NCBI GenBank assembly: GCA_949825045.1
Contig: OX463815.1
Location: 17,787,231 to 17,851,230, forward strand
Reading direction: 5' to 3'
From: Argyresthia goedartella
Taxonomy: Eukaryota > Arthropoda > Insecta > Lepidoptera > Argyresthiidae
DNA: 64,000 bases
Shown here: piece by piece, positions 33,246 through 45,810 of the stretch
Position numbering within the stretch: position 1 is the stretch's first letter
Layout of the letters: each line of letters begins with the position of its first letter
The notes under the pieces: generated by a model
Database searches by the model: none
The model's input: the letters and a program-made list of their open reading frames with translations, nothing else
Told to the model about the DNA's origin: nothing
Program-made: the position numbers and the translations under genes

Positions 33246-33729
33246 TAAACAAATAAGAACAAAGACAAGCTGTAATGAACATAACTTATGACAAACCAGA
33301 CTGGACCAGTCCCCCCAAGAAGCACCTGTTCACGAGAATGACTTGTGCACCAGCCGTTGCCCCCCTCGCCATATTTGAGGGAGGGGAGCAACCCGCTACA
33401 CAGAGCCGCCGCAAAAAAAGTCATTTAAGTGAGCATGACCACAAACTCTTGTTTCTTGGTAACAGACTTGTATTCTACGTTAAAACTAATTAATTATAAT
33501 GAGTCACCCTACATAGCACTTTTGTACACTTCATTATATTACCAGACTATTAACGTCTTGAATACCACCAGCGTTAGTTAACGCCACTTTTCCGTTAGAG
33601 GTTTTACATTTTTATTACCATGGCATAAGGTTCAAAATCGCGACCCGTCCCAACTACCCTCGGTTTTTGAGAGATTACATTACTGCATTTGTAAAAGTAA
33701 GGTTAATTATTATTATCATCATCATTATC

Positions 33730-33990
33730 ATGGAGCTTGGGGCATTGAGGCCATGCAGTTTTGTCTATAACATAGTCAATAATAGTGTAAGTAATAGGCT
33801 TTCTTTATGAGATAAGCCTTAATAAATGTTTTAAACCTGTGCATGGGCAATTGATCAATTCCCTCTGGTAACTTATTATAAAAGCGTATACAGTTCCCTA
33901 TAAATGAACCATTAAACATCTGCAATCGAAATCTAGGTACATTAAATTTTTGTAATATTATACGTTAACAGTGCAGCTACTCGTTTTTTT
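33730..33990 (-). pseudogene. non-LTR retrotransposon ORF2 C-terminal fragment (- strand)
   Basis: The - strand reads FNGSFIGNCIRFYNKLPEGI and LPMHRFKTF.KAYLIKKAYY, the typical tail after the RT domain in Jockey/CR1-like elements. It matches the layout of the tail at 40252-40551 (CIRFYNKI). Confidence 0.7.
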
Positions 33991-34168
33991 TTGGTTTATT
34001 AGACAGGTACATAGTATCCTGAGCCAAACTAAAGTTATGAATAAAATTATTCATGTCGAAATATAATATAGCATCATTATGATGACAAGTTATATTGTAT
34101 AGGTGCATGTTCATTCTATGTACCCTTTTATTTTGTTTTTCCGATAAATTAGAACAATAAGTTTTTTA

Positions 34169-34245
34169 GCTCAATTTATATAATAAGACGAAGTGCAAGT
34201 TTATTCTTTGTAACTTTGCACTTCGTCTTATTATATAAATTGAGC
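34169..34245. repeat. 77-bp palindrome with perfect 30-bp arms
   Basis: GCTCAATTTATATAATAAGA begins a 30-base arm whose exact reverse complement ends at 34245. The inner 17 bases also pair partly. Confidence 0.95.
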
Positions 34246-34478
34246 AGTACGTCTATACCAGTATTTAATGCACTCCGACTAATGTTTGAGTGGTTTCCTA
34301 CCATAATAACAATGGTGGTATGTTCATCAAAAATCCTTACAGCTATCTTTTTTTATAATTTCCTCAAAGGAACTATTAGGACAACAAATATTTGTCACTT
34401 GTTGCTTAAGGCCATAATGCAAAAAAGTGCCAAAATCTACATCTAACTTATCTGAATAAACTACAGTTATTTTGTTTG

Positions 34479-35995
34479 CTATTGTTCTTCTCTGAGCACG
34501 AGTGGAGGTGAGTGGCGGGACACTCGTGTTGAAGTGCGGTGCGATGCACGTGCCAGAGGACGGCGCGGCATTCGCGGTAGCGAGTGGTGCAACGCGCGTA
34601 ACGGCGAGTGGCGCGGCCCTCGCGCAGCGTGCAGTATGACACACGACTCAGCAGGCAGCGCGACGCGCGCGACACTGAGCAGCACGGAGCTCACGCTGGT
34701 GAGCTGCGAGGTGCCTCCTCGACGACGACGGCGACGCTGTTTCTTGGTCGGGACTGCAGTGGGCGTTGCAACACTCACGTTGAGGGGGGTCAAGACCATA
34801 GTTTGTGATGTGGGCTCATCCTCCTTGCTGGTCTCATCCTCCTCGACTTCAATTCGAATGCCCACCAATTCCGCGTTCTGGCGTTGTAGTTGTAGTAACT
34901 CAGACGTCGCGGCTATGAGTTCGACTAACTCACTCTGTTCTTTGGCATAACATTGGAGAGCGTTTGCCAGGAGGTCACGTAGATGCTGGATTTCTATTCG
35001 GGCTCTTCGAGGTCTGACTGTAAACTTACATTTTCAGCCTCCAACTCATCGGTGGTATGTCACCGGTGTCAGATATGATGACGGTGACCTCTCTGGTGGT
35101 AATCTAGAAGAGAGCGGTGTTAGGCTCGACCTCAGATATCAGGCAGTTCTCGTGAAGGCATCGTTGTGTTTGTTGCGAAAGCTCGAATAAATTTATGTTG
35201 CTGTCTGCTACTATTTTATCTAGTTCCATTATTTGTTCTGCTTCTGATAGTGAGTATGCCGTAGACATATTTTGAAGTTCAATCTCTTTTCTGATATTCT
35301 TCAGTTCTTTCCTGTAGGAATGTTGAAATTCCTGAATCATGAAATTTATTATTTTCCGGTGTCTTGCAACTGTTAAGCTTCTGTAGCCGGTTTCGGGTCT
35401 TGACAATAGCTTTATTGATTTTTCTGTTTTTTTTTATATTTTCTTGTTTTTAACAGCGGTGTAGTTTTCTTATTAGTATTTGTTATGTCATTTCTTATTA
35501 GTTTTGCTGCGTTGGAGTCATATGAATTTGCCCGACCAGTCCATGGTACAGAGAGATATTTTTTTCTGCGTCTTCCTCAGCCTTTTCGTCCATCAGCTGT
35601 TGGATAGTTTGATTTGCTTCTAGTAACCGTTGTTCAAGCGCTGATATTCTCTGAAGGCTCGATTCGTGGGTATGGTAGCACTCGTCAAGTGAGTCTAACA
35701 GATTTCTGAACTGGTCTCTTTCCGCACAGGCATCGACCCAATCACTATGCAGCTGGCTCAACTGGCTTTTAAGATTCTTATTTGAGATAAGAATTTTCTC
35801 AATCTCCTGTTCACTGTGAGCTCTTTCTTGTTCATATTTAGCATTTAGTTCTCTTGAGGTCAAAAGATCTTGAAGAGCGTTGTGATGCTGCAGTGTAGCT
35901 CCATGTTCGCTTAGCATTGAGTTCCGCGAGTTTTGCTTTCAGTGCAGGTAGGGACCAAGAACCGTATTATCTTTGTCCATATTCATAGCAGATCG
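34479..35995 (-). pseudogene. unrecognised coiled-coil gene, broken by frameshifts
   Basis: Read on the - strand, a start MNMDKDNTVLGP near 35985 is followed by a shift into LPALKAKLAELNA and then a long heptad-rich stretch (ELNAKYEQERAHSEQEIEKI ... LLDSLDECYHTHESSLQRIS). Further on are LRKEIELQ-type helices (35104-35406), LEAENVSLQSDLEE, and after another shift RIEIQHLRDLLANALQ, SELVELIAATSELLQLQRQN. It ends in an acidic patch, a KKQRRRRRRGG cluster and an Arg/Ser/Pro-rich tail. The pieces lie in order but in at least three frames. I do not recognise the family. A Gag-like protein of an unidentified element or a dead host coiled-coil gene are both possible; no RT is linked to it. Confidence 0.5.
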
Positions 35996-35999
35996 TTAT

Positions 36000-37009
36000 C
36001 AGAATCGAAGGTAATAGCAGTCAACCTACCGAACGAAGTTGAACAAACTGAACTTGAACTTGACAGATTTTAATAACATGTTGCGTTCAGCCATTACACA
36101 ACCTTTTTACCGCACCTTCTTTCAGTAGGTTGCGAACCTGTACCATCTGAGACCATGGAAACTCTTTGCATACCATATAATTTACTTTATGACAAAAAAC
36201 AGGCCGTCTACAGCGCCATCTGTTGGATATTGAAGAAACCCTACTCTGAAAGAATCCCATTGAAAAAAAGCTGAATTTGAACTAATGAATGGATTACAAT
36301 AGTTTACATACAATACTCTACATATGATTTCTCGGCTCGGCCCATTTAATGTTTTCCTACGACCAGTGATTACGCTATTTGCCATGCCACACCATTCAAA
36401 TAAAAAAATATGTAACGTCAACAGATAAACAGATCGAAATAGTTACAGATCGTAGAAAGATAATCTGATGTAAATTTTCTAACATTTCCTAAATAATGAG
36501 TTTCAACATCATAATAACGATCAAAGGAACATGAGCGTATTAAATACTGACTGCGTGACATTCCATAGCTAAATGTACAGTATGGATTTACTTATACTAT
36601 ACCCCAATAAATCTGTTAATCATTAGCTGCTGCTAGCAAAATGCAAAATAGAACATCAAAACTACCCTGTTTGAAGCTGCCATCTTCAGACCTACCTAAT
36701 TATTTATACCTACCGACTTACCTAATATATAAATCTATTTATACATATATATGTAAAGTAGGTCACCCTTTCCCCATACTAAAAAAACTACAAAGGATGT
36801 GATGTTATTCAAATAAGAGCCCTGAGTTTCGGGTGTTTCTCAGTAAAGGATCGACATTTTATAAAGGCACCAAATTTAGCCATGTGATTGTCATCCCTAA
36901 CTCTCATTTATTTTCCGTATCTCGATGTTTATTTTATTACATAGTGCAGTTCCCTGTTTGCTGTCTTTACAAAAGAGAACATAAATTTTAAAACTCCGAT
37001 GTAACGTAC
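36000..37009. other. intergenic, no gene seen
   Basis: No protein-like frame or recognised repeat. Confidence 0.5.
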
Positions 37010-37195
37010 TTGTCGTAGCTATATCGCAGAATTTGATTATTTAATGAAATAGCCATAAATGAATTGGCTATATCATGGAATGGCCAACAATTTCATGATA
37101 TAGTCAATTATTTCATGAAATAATCAGAAAGGGTTGCATTTCACGAACACATGTCGTTTTAAAAGCATTTGTATTCAGTACTACGTGGTGTTTTT
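37010..37195. repeat. left part of the TCATGAAAT inverted-repeat family
   Basis: GTCGTAGCTATATCG.AGAATTTGA and the following TTCATGATATAGTCAATTATTTCATGAAAT match 48318-48480. Confidence 0.7.
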
Positions 37196-37485
37196 TGTGT
37201 TATACATGTCGACCTAACACGAAGACTAGCCAATTTCGAAGCCACCTATCGTGGTCCAAGCACACTCAGAGAAAAATCGGCTAACAAAGCGACAATAAAA
37301 GCTTTGTTAGAATTTTATTGTTACCGCACGTAAGTGCATCGTCGCTGCAGCTATAGTCCCATAGTTGCTGTGGCAACTTTTTTATTGTTGAAATTATTTT
37401 TGTTATTTTATCTAAAGACACGTAGATACGGTAACTATGTTAAAAATGTTTAAACGGGATAACAACGGCACGTTGTCAACTTATC

Positions 37486-37652
37486 AACGTTATGAAGTGA
37501 TATTGTAGCAAAGTTTAATCGATCAAAATAGGCGTTGTTACTATGGCTAAATGGTGTTGTTGACACGGCAACGTTATGTAGTGATGTTACAGCAAAGTTT
37601 AATCTATCAAAATAAGAGTTGTTACTACGGCTAAATGATGTTGTTGATACGG
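37486..37652. repeat. two tandem 84-bp units
   Basis: CAACGTTATG.AGTGAT through GGTGTTGTTGACACGG is repeated at 37569 with about ten differences. Confidence 0.85.
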
Positions 37653-38084
37653 CAACGTTATATACTAACAAAATACGAAGTAGATGTTTTGACAAAGTAT
37701 TCTTAGATAAAATTACAAAGTGACGTCTTATACTTGTTCTCGCAAGCGCAAACTGTTTCTCCTATTCTGCCAGTTTCAACGTGGATGTCGTGCAGAGAAG
37801 TAGTGTTTGTGCTCAAGAGTGATATGAAATATGGCATTGGAGACTTTTTTAACAGAAAATAAACTGCGGCATCTGCTGCAGTCTATGCTTGGTAAGTAAC
37901 AGTGCCATAATACAATTATGAGGTTCATGTCGTTGACCCGTTGTCGTTGTCGTTCACCGACTTGAATCCAGAAATCCACCAAACAAAATCGCGATAAATC
38001 TGCTGCAAGAAGACTCCAACCTCATGCAACAATGGTCGCAACAATGAAACTCAACAATGGCCGGCAAATTGGGCTCTGATCTTG

Positions 38085-38365
38085 TTCCAGGCTCCAAAAT
38101 AAAAGGGTCCCAGCTGCCGAGGCTTGACTGGTGTAACTTCAACAGACTACGCACGGGACTTCGCATGGACGCTGTGCCCAATATAAACATCGCTGCGGCT
38201 GGATAGACTCCCCTGCTTGTACCTGCGGAATTGAAGTACAAGACATCCAACATATTATCTCTGAATGCCCAGAAACGCGATATACCGAGGGACCTCCCGA
38301 GGGCCTGATCAAGCTTACTGACGAAGCCACCGAGTGGCTTAAATCCCTTAATATTAACTTGTAAA
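38085..38365 (+). pseudogene. non-LTR retrotransposon C-terminal fragment (+ strand)
   Basis: Shifted + frames read LDWCNFNRLRTGLRMDA, then IDSPACTCGIEVQDIQHIISECP and DEATEWLKSLNINL with a stop. The C-x-C ... H-I...C-P pattern is the zinc-like end of Jockey-type ORF2. One frameshift is needed between the parts. Confidence 0.7.
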
Positions 38366-38574
38366 TTGGTATGAACTGTTTACTAATGCCATAGGAATAA
38401 ATAAGTAAAGTAGAGATTATTACATACTTTTGATATAAATATTTTCTTATTTTCTTTTAGGATTCTCAAATACCTCTATCCTCTTATCGTATCTTGTGCT
38501 ACCCAAGCAATGTACTACATTGTAGATTTCAATCCCTTCACTTTGTAAATGGTACACTGAAAAAAATCTATATT

Positions 38575-38735
38575 CCTCGAAGCTTCTGCCTATATATTGT
38601 TACGGGTATACTTACCTTGACCGGAGTGCTCTGTGTATGCACCATACATTAATGTACACCATACATCTGTATGGTGTACATTAAACATAGTTCAGGGTAC
38701 GCATACTCCTGGAATAATAGTCAGAAGCTTCGGGG
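38575..38735. mobile_element. 161-bp foldback MITE
   Basis: Ends CCTCGAAGCTTCTG and CAGAAGCTTCGGGG are inverted. The centre (38649-38684) is a perfect 16-bp palindrome with 4-nt loop (TTAATGTACACCATAC). Confidence 0.75.
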
Positions 38736-39186
38736 AGTATATAATATTTTTTCATGGTGTACCATTAACAAAGTGCAGGCATAAGATCAGCCATGTTACT
38801 TTGCTAGAGCAGCAAAATATATACGAGAAAAGTAACTTTGTCGGAGAAGCAACGGTGAATTGATAAAATCACAAAGGAAGATAGCCAATTCAACAAAACA
38901 AAGTTAGATCCACGGACAGTAAACCTTTGTCTTTTTAGCAAAACCCCTTGTCATCGGGACAATATACCTTTGATATGATAGCTAAAGGCATTTGTCATGG
39001 GATCAAAAGGTCAAGAAATCATAGTGACAGGAACAATTTTAGCATTGTAATTTCAACAATGTTTTATTGCTATTACATCAAAATTGGTAAATTTACTTAG
39101 TTACAATAAAAAAGTTGCCCTCATAACTATGCACCTTTGACGGCTGTCCAGCATCAAAGTTTTTTTGTTGCAATGGCAATATTTTT

Positions 39187-39605
39187 TTGAGAGTGCATGT
39201 CAGCGAGGTCAGTAAGCGTATCTTTGCCACTTTTCACTCACTAAGAAAATTTCTTACCACGTCAAACGTAAATTCCCTCGCTCAATCCTTTTTCCTTCCG
39301 CTGATTTATTATGCTGATATCTGCTGGGCTAGCCCTTACGAAGAGCAACTGAACAAACCCGAGCGGCTTCAAAATCTCGGGATTCGGTTCATCTTCGGAC
39401 TGCGAAAGTTCGACCATGTGTCACAGTATTCGTCTTCGTCGGGATACTCACATCCTCACTTTCCTGTATAGCATCTTAAGTAACCCCCGATATCCCAGCT
39501 TTTTGCGTGAACACTTCGACTTCCTTTCGTCGACTAGACCTCGTAGATCCCACACGGCCTCCATGCTCTCTACCCCGCCTCACAATACCGTCGCTTACTA
39601 ACATG
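39187..39605 (+). pseudogene. non-LTR retrotransposon RT C-terminal fragment (+ strand)
   Basis: The frame reads SKRIFATFHSLRKF, SLAQSFFLPLIYYADICWA and LQNLGIRFIFGLRKFDHVS. After a one-step frame change near 39415 it continues IRLRRDTHILTFLYSILSNPRYPSFLREHF. This is the region after the RT palm in insect non-LTR elements. It differs from the - strand family at 40240. Confidence 0.82.
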
Positions 39606-39914
39606 GGTTCCGAATGAGGGCAATAAATCTGTCCATCTGACAGTCCATCTGTCTTTATCTTCAAAAAACGTCCTAAAGACCATCTTTCTCTTTTGTAAAC
39701 TTAGGGATCTAATATGTAAGAATTGTTTATTTATAATATGTATTTTTTTATAAGGTTTTATGTTCTTCTATGTAGTATATTTGGTAGTTTTGTAAAAACA
39801 CTAATTTATATTATTTACTTGTATATTTACCATGTACCAATGAGATAATTAATTTATACTAAGTACATTATATGGACGTTCTAACGGTGATGGAATACAT
39901 CGTGAGGAAACCTT

Positions 39915-40050
39915 TATTAATCCATAGCTGGGGCGATGGGCTAGCCCCATGTCACGCAAAATAGAGTATTGAATAACTGACTCAAAGTGGGCACAATTGT
40001 GCCTCTGTCACCCCGTATGGGAAAAGGCGTGACGCTATGTAATGTTATGT
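39915..40050 (+). repeat. SINE-like 3' fragment
   Basis: GGCGATGGGCTAGC... TGTGCCTCTGTCACCCCGTA and GGGAAAAGGCGTGACGCTATG form a tail that also appears, diverged, at 15370-15420 and 53340-53575. Confidence 0.55.
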
Positions 40051-40239
40051 TACTTGTATTTCTGCGCTAGGATCTACTTGTCACTGCTATGACATTTATC
40101 CTTATCAGATTCAGATTACAGATATTTTTTTATTGAATATAAATAAATAAATTACCTTATTCAACGTCAAAAATATACTTGCTTATAACTAAGTACAAGT
40201 CATTTTTATATTAAAAAAAGACTAAGCCGTTTCGGAAGG

Positions 40240-41135
40240 TGGGCCTCGGGGTTAAGAAGAAACGGCAAGAAACTCCCCCATACCTTCTTTTAAAAAAAGT
40301 GGCTTCACAACAGGTACTGGTTTCGGTCTAAGGAAATTCGCCGGCGAGTGATAGAGTTGATCCATCGCCCCTCGTCGAATTTCTGTGCGCTGAGATGGTA
40401 TGGACCATGCAGTTTTGACATCCAAGTATTCCTTAATACCATAAAAGGACTTTCTTATCAGCTCATTTTTAACATTGTTTTTGAACCTCTTTTCAGGAAG
40501 GATCAATGATTCCTGTGTTATTTTATTGTAGAAGCGAATACAGTGCCCCATGAATGATGTGCCTACTTTACTGTCTAAATAATGGTAGTGCTAACCTATT
40601 TCTATTTCAAGTGTTAATTGTATGGCTATCACCTACAGTTTTAAATAAGACTACGTTTTTTCTTACACGCATGATATTCTCGTATATATATTGACAGGTT
40701 ACCGTAAGTATATTAATTTCTTTGAATTTTTCTCTTAATGATTCTCTAGAATCCTTGTTGATCCCTTTTTTGTAAAACAAATATCGTATTTATATCTGCT
40801 GCCCTCCCCCAGAGTAGTATTCCATAAGACATAATACTGTGAAAATAACTAAAGTAAACCAATCTGGCAGTTTCAACATCTGTAAGATATCTGATTTGTC
40901 TGACCGCAAAAGCGGCTGAGCTAAGTCTTCGTGCGAGATTAGTTATGTGAGAACCCATTGAAGTTTCGAATCTATAGTGAATCCAAGAAAGATTGTGTCC
41001 TCAACGAGGTCCAATCTTTCAGATCCTATTCTTACACTGGTTTGAACCTGTCGTAAATCAGGCAAACAAAATTTGATACCTTTAGTCTTCTTTGAGTTTA
41101 ATAACAGGTTGTTCACATTGAACCAACTGAACACA
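40240..41135 (-). pseudogene. non-LTR retrotransposon RT/C-terminal fragment (- strand)
   Basis: On the - strand: WFNVNNLLLNSKKTKGIKFCLP, then FLGFTIDSKLQW, LARRLSSAAFAVRQIRYLTD, ILLWGRAADINTIFVLQKR and the tail CIRFYNKITQESLILPEKRF ... FYGIKEYLDVKTAW. These follow the RT active site in Jockey/CR1-like elements. Frames change at about 40950 and 40740. It is 5'-truncated before the FADD box. Confidence 0.85.
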
Positions 41136-41282
41136 TGATAGCCATATCATATCATCTTGGGTTTGCTGCAAGCAATCTCTTGTTAGAGATAAGCTTGCCT
41201 TTGTAAATGTCTTTTCTGTAAGTTTGTAATGTAATTTTTTATGTGCAATAAAAATATACGAATACTATTCGGTTTCTTTAGT

Positions 41283-41400
41283 CTTTACCTAAGCTACCGC
41301 AGTGTTTTGCCCTAAAATATTTCTTCGTTCAGTAAAGTTCTAATTCAACCTTGGTTGGCTATTTCATGATATAGTAAATTCTACGATATGGTTGCGACAT
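41283..41400. repeat. right part of the TCATGAAAT inverted-repeat family
   Basis: CCTAAGCTACCGCAGTGTTTTGCC, ATATTTCTTCGTTCA and the end GATATGGTTGCGAC match 48540-48651 in order. Confidence 0.75.
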
Positions 41401-41912
41401 ATATACTCAGAAGATAATTGTTGACATCAAGAAGTTTGTCAGATGGTTATCTCTCAACCATTACAAGATAACGAACGTCGAACTTGGTTCCATGAAAACT
41501 CTGAACGGCAACGTGTAATTGTTTAACTGCAGAACAAATTACCAGTTTCTTGTTATTAATTTGATAAATAAAATGGTTATTAGCTAGATTAATTGCGGTA
41601 ATTAAAAAAATCAAGCTTGTGTAAGCTGGTTATTGCTACTAAAACGAAATGTTGTGCTAGAGACACTTATTAACAATGCGATAGGTAGCACGACATGTGA
41701 AACGTACCTACATGTAAATACATACATATCTTATCAGCAAACCAAACATACACAATTTTGGACTCTATTGCCAGCAGGTTGGAAACTTTACTAATTAAAA
41801 ATTAATTGGCTAACACTTTTTAAAATTATAATAGATTATGACACTATAACGCAGTTATATATAACCAAGATTCAGCAACTCATCTAAAAAAATACGTTCT
41901 TATATCGATTAA

Positions 41913-42135
41913 AGGTCCGAAAGGCCGAGTCGGCAGTGACCCTGCCTACGAAGCCAAGGGTACCGGGTTCGAGTCCCGGTGGGTAGTACCCTAGTCATGG
42001 CTGTTTATCTATATAAGTAAAATATTTATCTATATAAGTATGTGTATCGTTGGCTAGTATCCAAGATACAGGGAATCCTATTTTGGGGCTCGATCAATGT
42101 GTGTAAATAGAGTCCAAGGTATTATTATTATTAAT
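41913..42135 (+). mobile_element. tRNA-derived SINE, copy 1
   Basis: An A-box-like AGGCCGAGTCGGCAG is followed at 41965-41979 by the B-box GGGTTCGAGTCCCGG. A tRNA-unrelated body ends in an ATT repeat. The copy at 48682-48945 has the same order. RNA polymerase III would transcribe such an element. Confidence 0.82.
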
Positions 42136-42849
42136 ATTATTGTAGGTAAACCATACTTACCACTATTCATCAGGTACTGGTTATACTTAATGATTAAATG
42201 TCTGACCAACAAAAAATACGATCCAGTCTCGAGTCAACTGGTTAGAGGTGCTAAAAGTGATAACTTAGAAAATGTCAAACATAATACTTACTCGTATAAT
42301 CCCATAAGACGTGCGGTGTCTTGTAAAGCACACCTCTTTGATGCATGCGATACGGATCTACACGCAACCTTAATCTTGTAAGGTTAGGTTAACTCTACAG
42401 CAACGGAGGAGGGTCAGAAGCGAAGCCTGACGGTGCGTGTGCGCAGTCCAACTTCGGAGGACTTGCGGGCTGCCGCTACCACCAGATTTATTTAATCAAT
42501 GTGATATCTTTACGAACTCTTTGGAAGTCTCTCAAGCGGGCAGGGGTGGTTTTAAGAACTAACAGATGTATATCATTTTATTGGTAGTGTTAACTTGCAA
42601 ACTTCAAGAATTGCTGAAAATCTGAAAAAGTGAGTACTTCTACTGTATTCATTAACCTATAGGTATCGATTCTTAACTTATTATTAAAATAGTAACTGTA
42701 GTTGACAGTCATTGTACTTGTACATTGTAATTGTGTGTCCTTTTCTATTGATTTAAATTCAAAATTCTTTTATTTGTTCAATATTATCATATGTTTAGAT
42801 AACGTTATTTTTTGTATCTTCTCTACATTGGACCACTGTGGGAGAGCAG

Positions 42850-43290
42850 GGCGAGAAACTCCCTTACAATGATTTTTAGATCTCTTTCAAATATAGATTT
42901 TGTTTAACTACTACAAATATTACATAATACAGAAATAAATAATTACAAAAATATAAAGTGAGTTCTGTGTTGAGTTAAATTAACACCATGCATTCTTGTC
43001 ATTTATGTAGTATTGAATATTAATATATCTTTTTAGATAAAGTGGTTTTTACATAGTTTATAAATTGAGCAATTTATAAACTATATTCCATGCCAACTAT
43101 GCCAATTTCAAAATCTCCAGAGGAGGTATCTTGTTGTAGTAGATAATGCATTGACCCTTGAAAGAATTGCTAACTTTCGTGAGTCTTAACCGGAGTGCAA
43201 CTAGTCTGTGATTATTTATCAGGTTAATATTACAGCTGTCGCTAACTTTGGAAAATGTGGAAAGGTTCTTGCCTACTAACATTACTTTTT
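42850..43290 (-). pseudogene. non-LTR retrotransposon C-terminal fragment (- strand)
   Basis: NLSTFSKVSDSCNINLINNH, then RLTKVSNSFKGQCIIYYNKIP on the - strand, resembles the tail at 33730 and 40252. The 3' side carries many changes. Confidence 0.6.
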
Positions 43291-43299
43291 GAAATTAAA

Positions 43300-45780
43300 T
43301 TGAGTTGCTACAGATTTCTTTAAAAAGTTGACTAACACTAAACTGGACAGGTACATTCATAGTAATGTATACCAGTAGCATGAAATAAGTAGATATTTCC
43401 TGAAGACGACGAATACCTTATTATGTTTCTCTAACATCTATGAATTTCAATCGTAACAAAATTCAAATCGACAAATCGAATAATCATTATTGCTACAAAA
43501 GACAGCTAATTTAAAATAACCGTGGCAACCTTATCATGTAATTCTGACATTTAAGTATTTCAATAGGTTTTGAAATTATATATAACATTAATAAGTAAGG
43601 AAGCAATAAAAAACACCTCGTGTAAAATAATCATGTTGCGATTGGTGATTTGTCAATTGCGATTGAAATTTGTTAGATAAACATAAACATAAATATAAAA
43701 AAATTCATATATTGTTCAAATTCAATTAGTTTTTCTTAGACATTTCTCAAATTCAATGCTGCAATGAGAAATCAAATCACTTTGCACTATTTATATCTAA
43801 GTACGCAAACAAACATGAGTATTTAATGAAGCTCCCATTTAATCGCTAATTTTCTCAAAAGTGAGTCGGTGTTATTTATATATAAAGTTTAACAAATATT
43901 TTCTTACAAGCAATGGCATAGACACGAATACTCACTTATATAAGTAGTGTGTGAAAAAGATTAGATTTACCTGTACAAATAGGTTTATCTCCATATAATA
44001 ATTTAATTATCTCCCTCAGTAGTCTCGGTTACTTAATAAAATATTCCCACCCAACGGAACGGTTGGAATAGTAATCTATAACTGATATAATTTTTAACTA
44101 ATGGCCGCATGTGCGATGGGAGTTTTAATTTCAAATCAACCTTTCACCGCAATGTTACGAGTAGCTTGTAGGAATTTCGTTCTTATACCTAACCGCGTGA
44201 CTGACATAGTAAACTTCTATGTGTTCGTAGATAAATAAAATAATGATCTTGTTATGATTTACGGATCAGTTTAAAGGAGCCCATCGCTCCTCCTTGGAAG
44301 ATGTACTCTAGACCAAAACAATCATACTATGAATTATAGGTAGGTATGACTTAAGGGTTCAATGTACCTTAAGATATTAACGAGACGCAGAGTAATTATA
44401 GATAGATTTTTATACACATGACATGATTGATGATGAATTGATGAAGATACAAATAGCAGTAACATGAAAAAAGTAACTTCCGTATCTGCCACAGGTATCA
44501 AATCTAGCTAATAGAGTTTCAGTTGTAACTTCAGTAATAGACTGGCTGGTTTGCTTTGCAGGCTTGTCTAGTCAGAGGTAGATAGTGCGATATTATTGCC
44601 AGGCTCATTGCAGGTGGATAGAGGAGTCTTAAGTCTGTCTCTACCCCTATTCTGAGAAAAATGATTGAATTTTGAATATGTATTGAAGAAATGTAAAGGA
44701 TACAGTACCTACATACAAAGTGCATATACTTGTTATAAGTTACTGTAACTACAACTGCATACAATTTCTCAAGGAAAGTTTTGAAACGTGATCAGAAACT
44801 TCGCTACGGGAAATTAAAGAAATCAACATTTGATTTTTATTTAATTGAGTGGAAAAAATCGGTAATGTTGCCCATAAACGTCTATGGCTTTCTTTGATCT
44901 CAGAGCAGCAACAGATCGATGTGCAATACTATATTGTAGGTAAGAAGAATTGGCAAATCATGTTAACATTGAAGTGTATGACTATAGATAGACTAGCTCT
45001 AGTGCTACTGTAGAAACTTGTTGAATCAAAATAGTACCTAACAATTAATTTGTTGATACACAGATTAATACATACAGCATACGAATACCGATTGCGCGTA
45101 TCTACAGAGAAACCCTAAAAAGCGATGTCTCAAACTACAAGCGTATCCACACGTATATTTTTTATTTGATAGTGATATTGGCAAAACATGGTAAAAAGAC
45201 TGTGTTATTCTAAATAGTTATATTTTTTACTTAGTTCATGACAGGCAAGGCACTTTCACACTATATTATACGAGTAGATCTAAGGAAATAAACGATGAGT
45301 CTATATTTGAGTTTAGTGGTGAAATTTAGCAGATTTCTGTTTCGCATCATTGACGCCCTAAGTAGACGTCGGTCGTCGTAGGTAGAATCACTACCATTTT
45401 TTGGTGTTTGACCAGATCTATTTGCTCTGCACTTTCACGAGTGGTGCTACTTTAAAATCGTTGACCTGGTCACATGTATGTGTTTAGTTAATTTTGCGTC
45501 CAGCGCCCGTTCCGTCTACACAACGCTACAGGCGAGACTCCGTGCTGAGGCAATGACTGTTTACACGAGAACAGAACATTTAAAAGTATGCCACAAACAT
45601 AGACGGTGTTTGCCCACGTCCGAATTCGTGATGGGTACTCATTGGATCGCTGTTAGGGTTCCACAAAATTGTCGGAAAATTGAATTACATTAGGTGGTAA
45701 CGGCGCAACTAGTTCCGCAGAGAAAGGGGCATCTGAAGTTTCATTATGTCGGAGATCGAGTGTCGGGTGAGTTTACGAGT
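43300..45780. other. intergenic / presumed 5' region of the BTB zinc-finger gene
   Basis: AT-rich with no protein-like frame. Composition becomes more GC-rich after 45360, where the promoter and 5' UTR of the gene at 45811 may lie. I could not place a transcription start. Confidence 0.45.
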
Positions 45781-45810
45781 TACTAATTGGTGGTGTTGAT
45801 TGTTGTTAAG

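Noticed and set aside
41913..42000. Functional tRNA gene
   Set aside because: A- and B-box-like words are present, but the sequence does not fold into a complete cloverleaf and continues into a SINE body with an ATT tail that is repeated at 48682.
45478..45693. 71-residue ORF upstream of the BTB gene
   Set aside because: No recognisable domain and no splice join to exon 1 in frame. It may be part of the 5' UTR, but coding is not supported.
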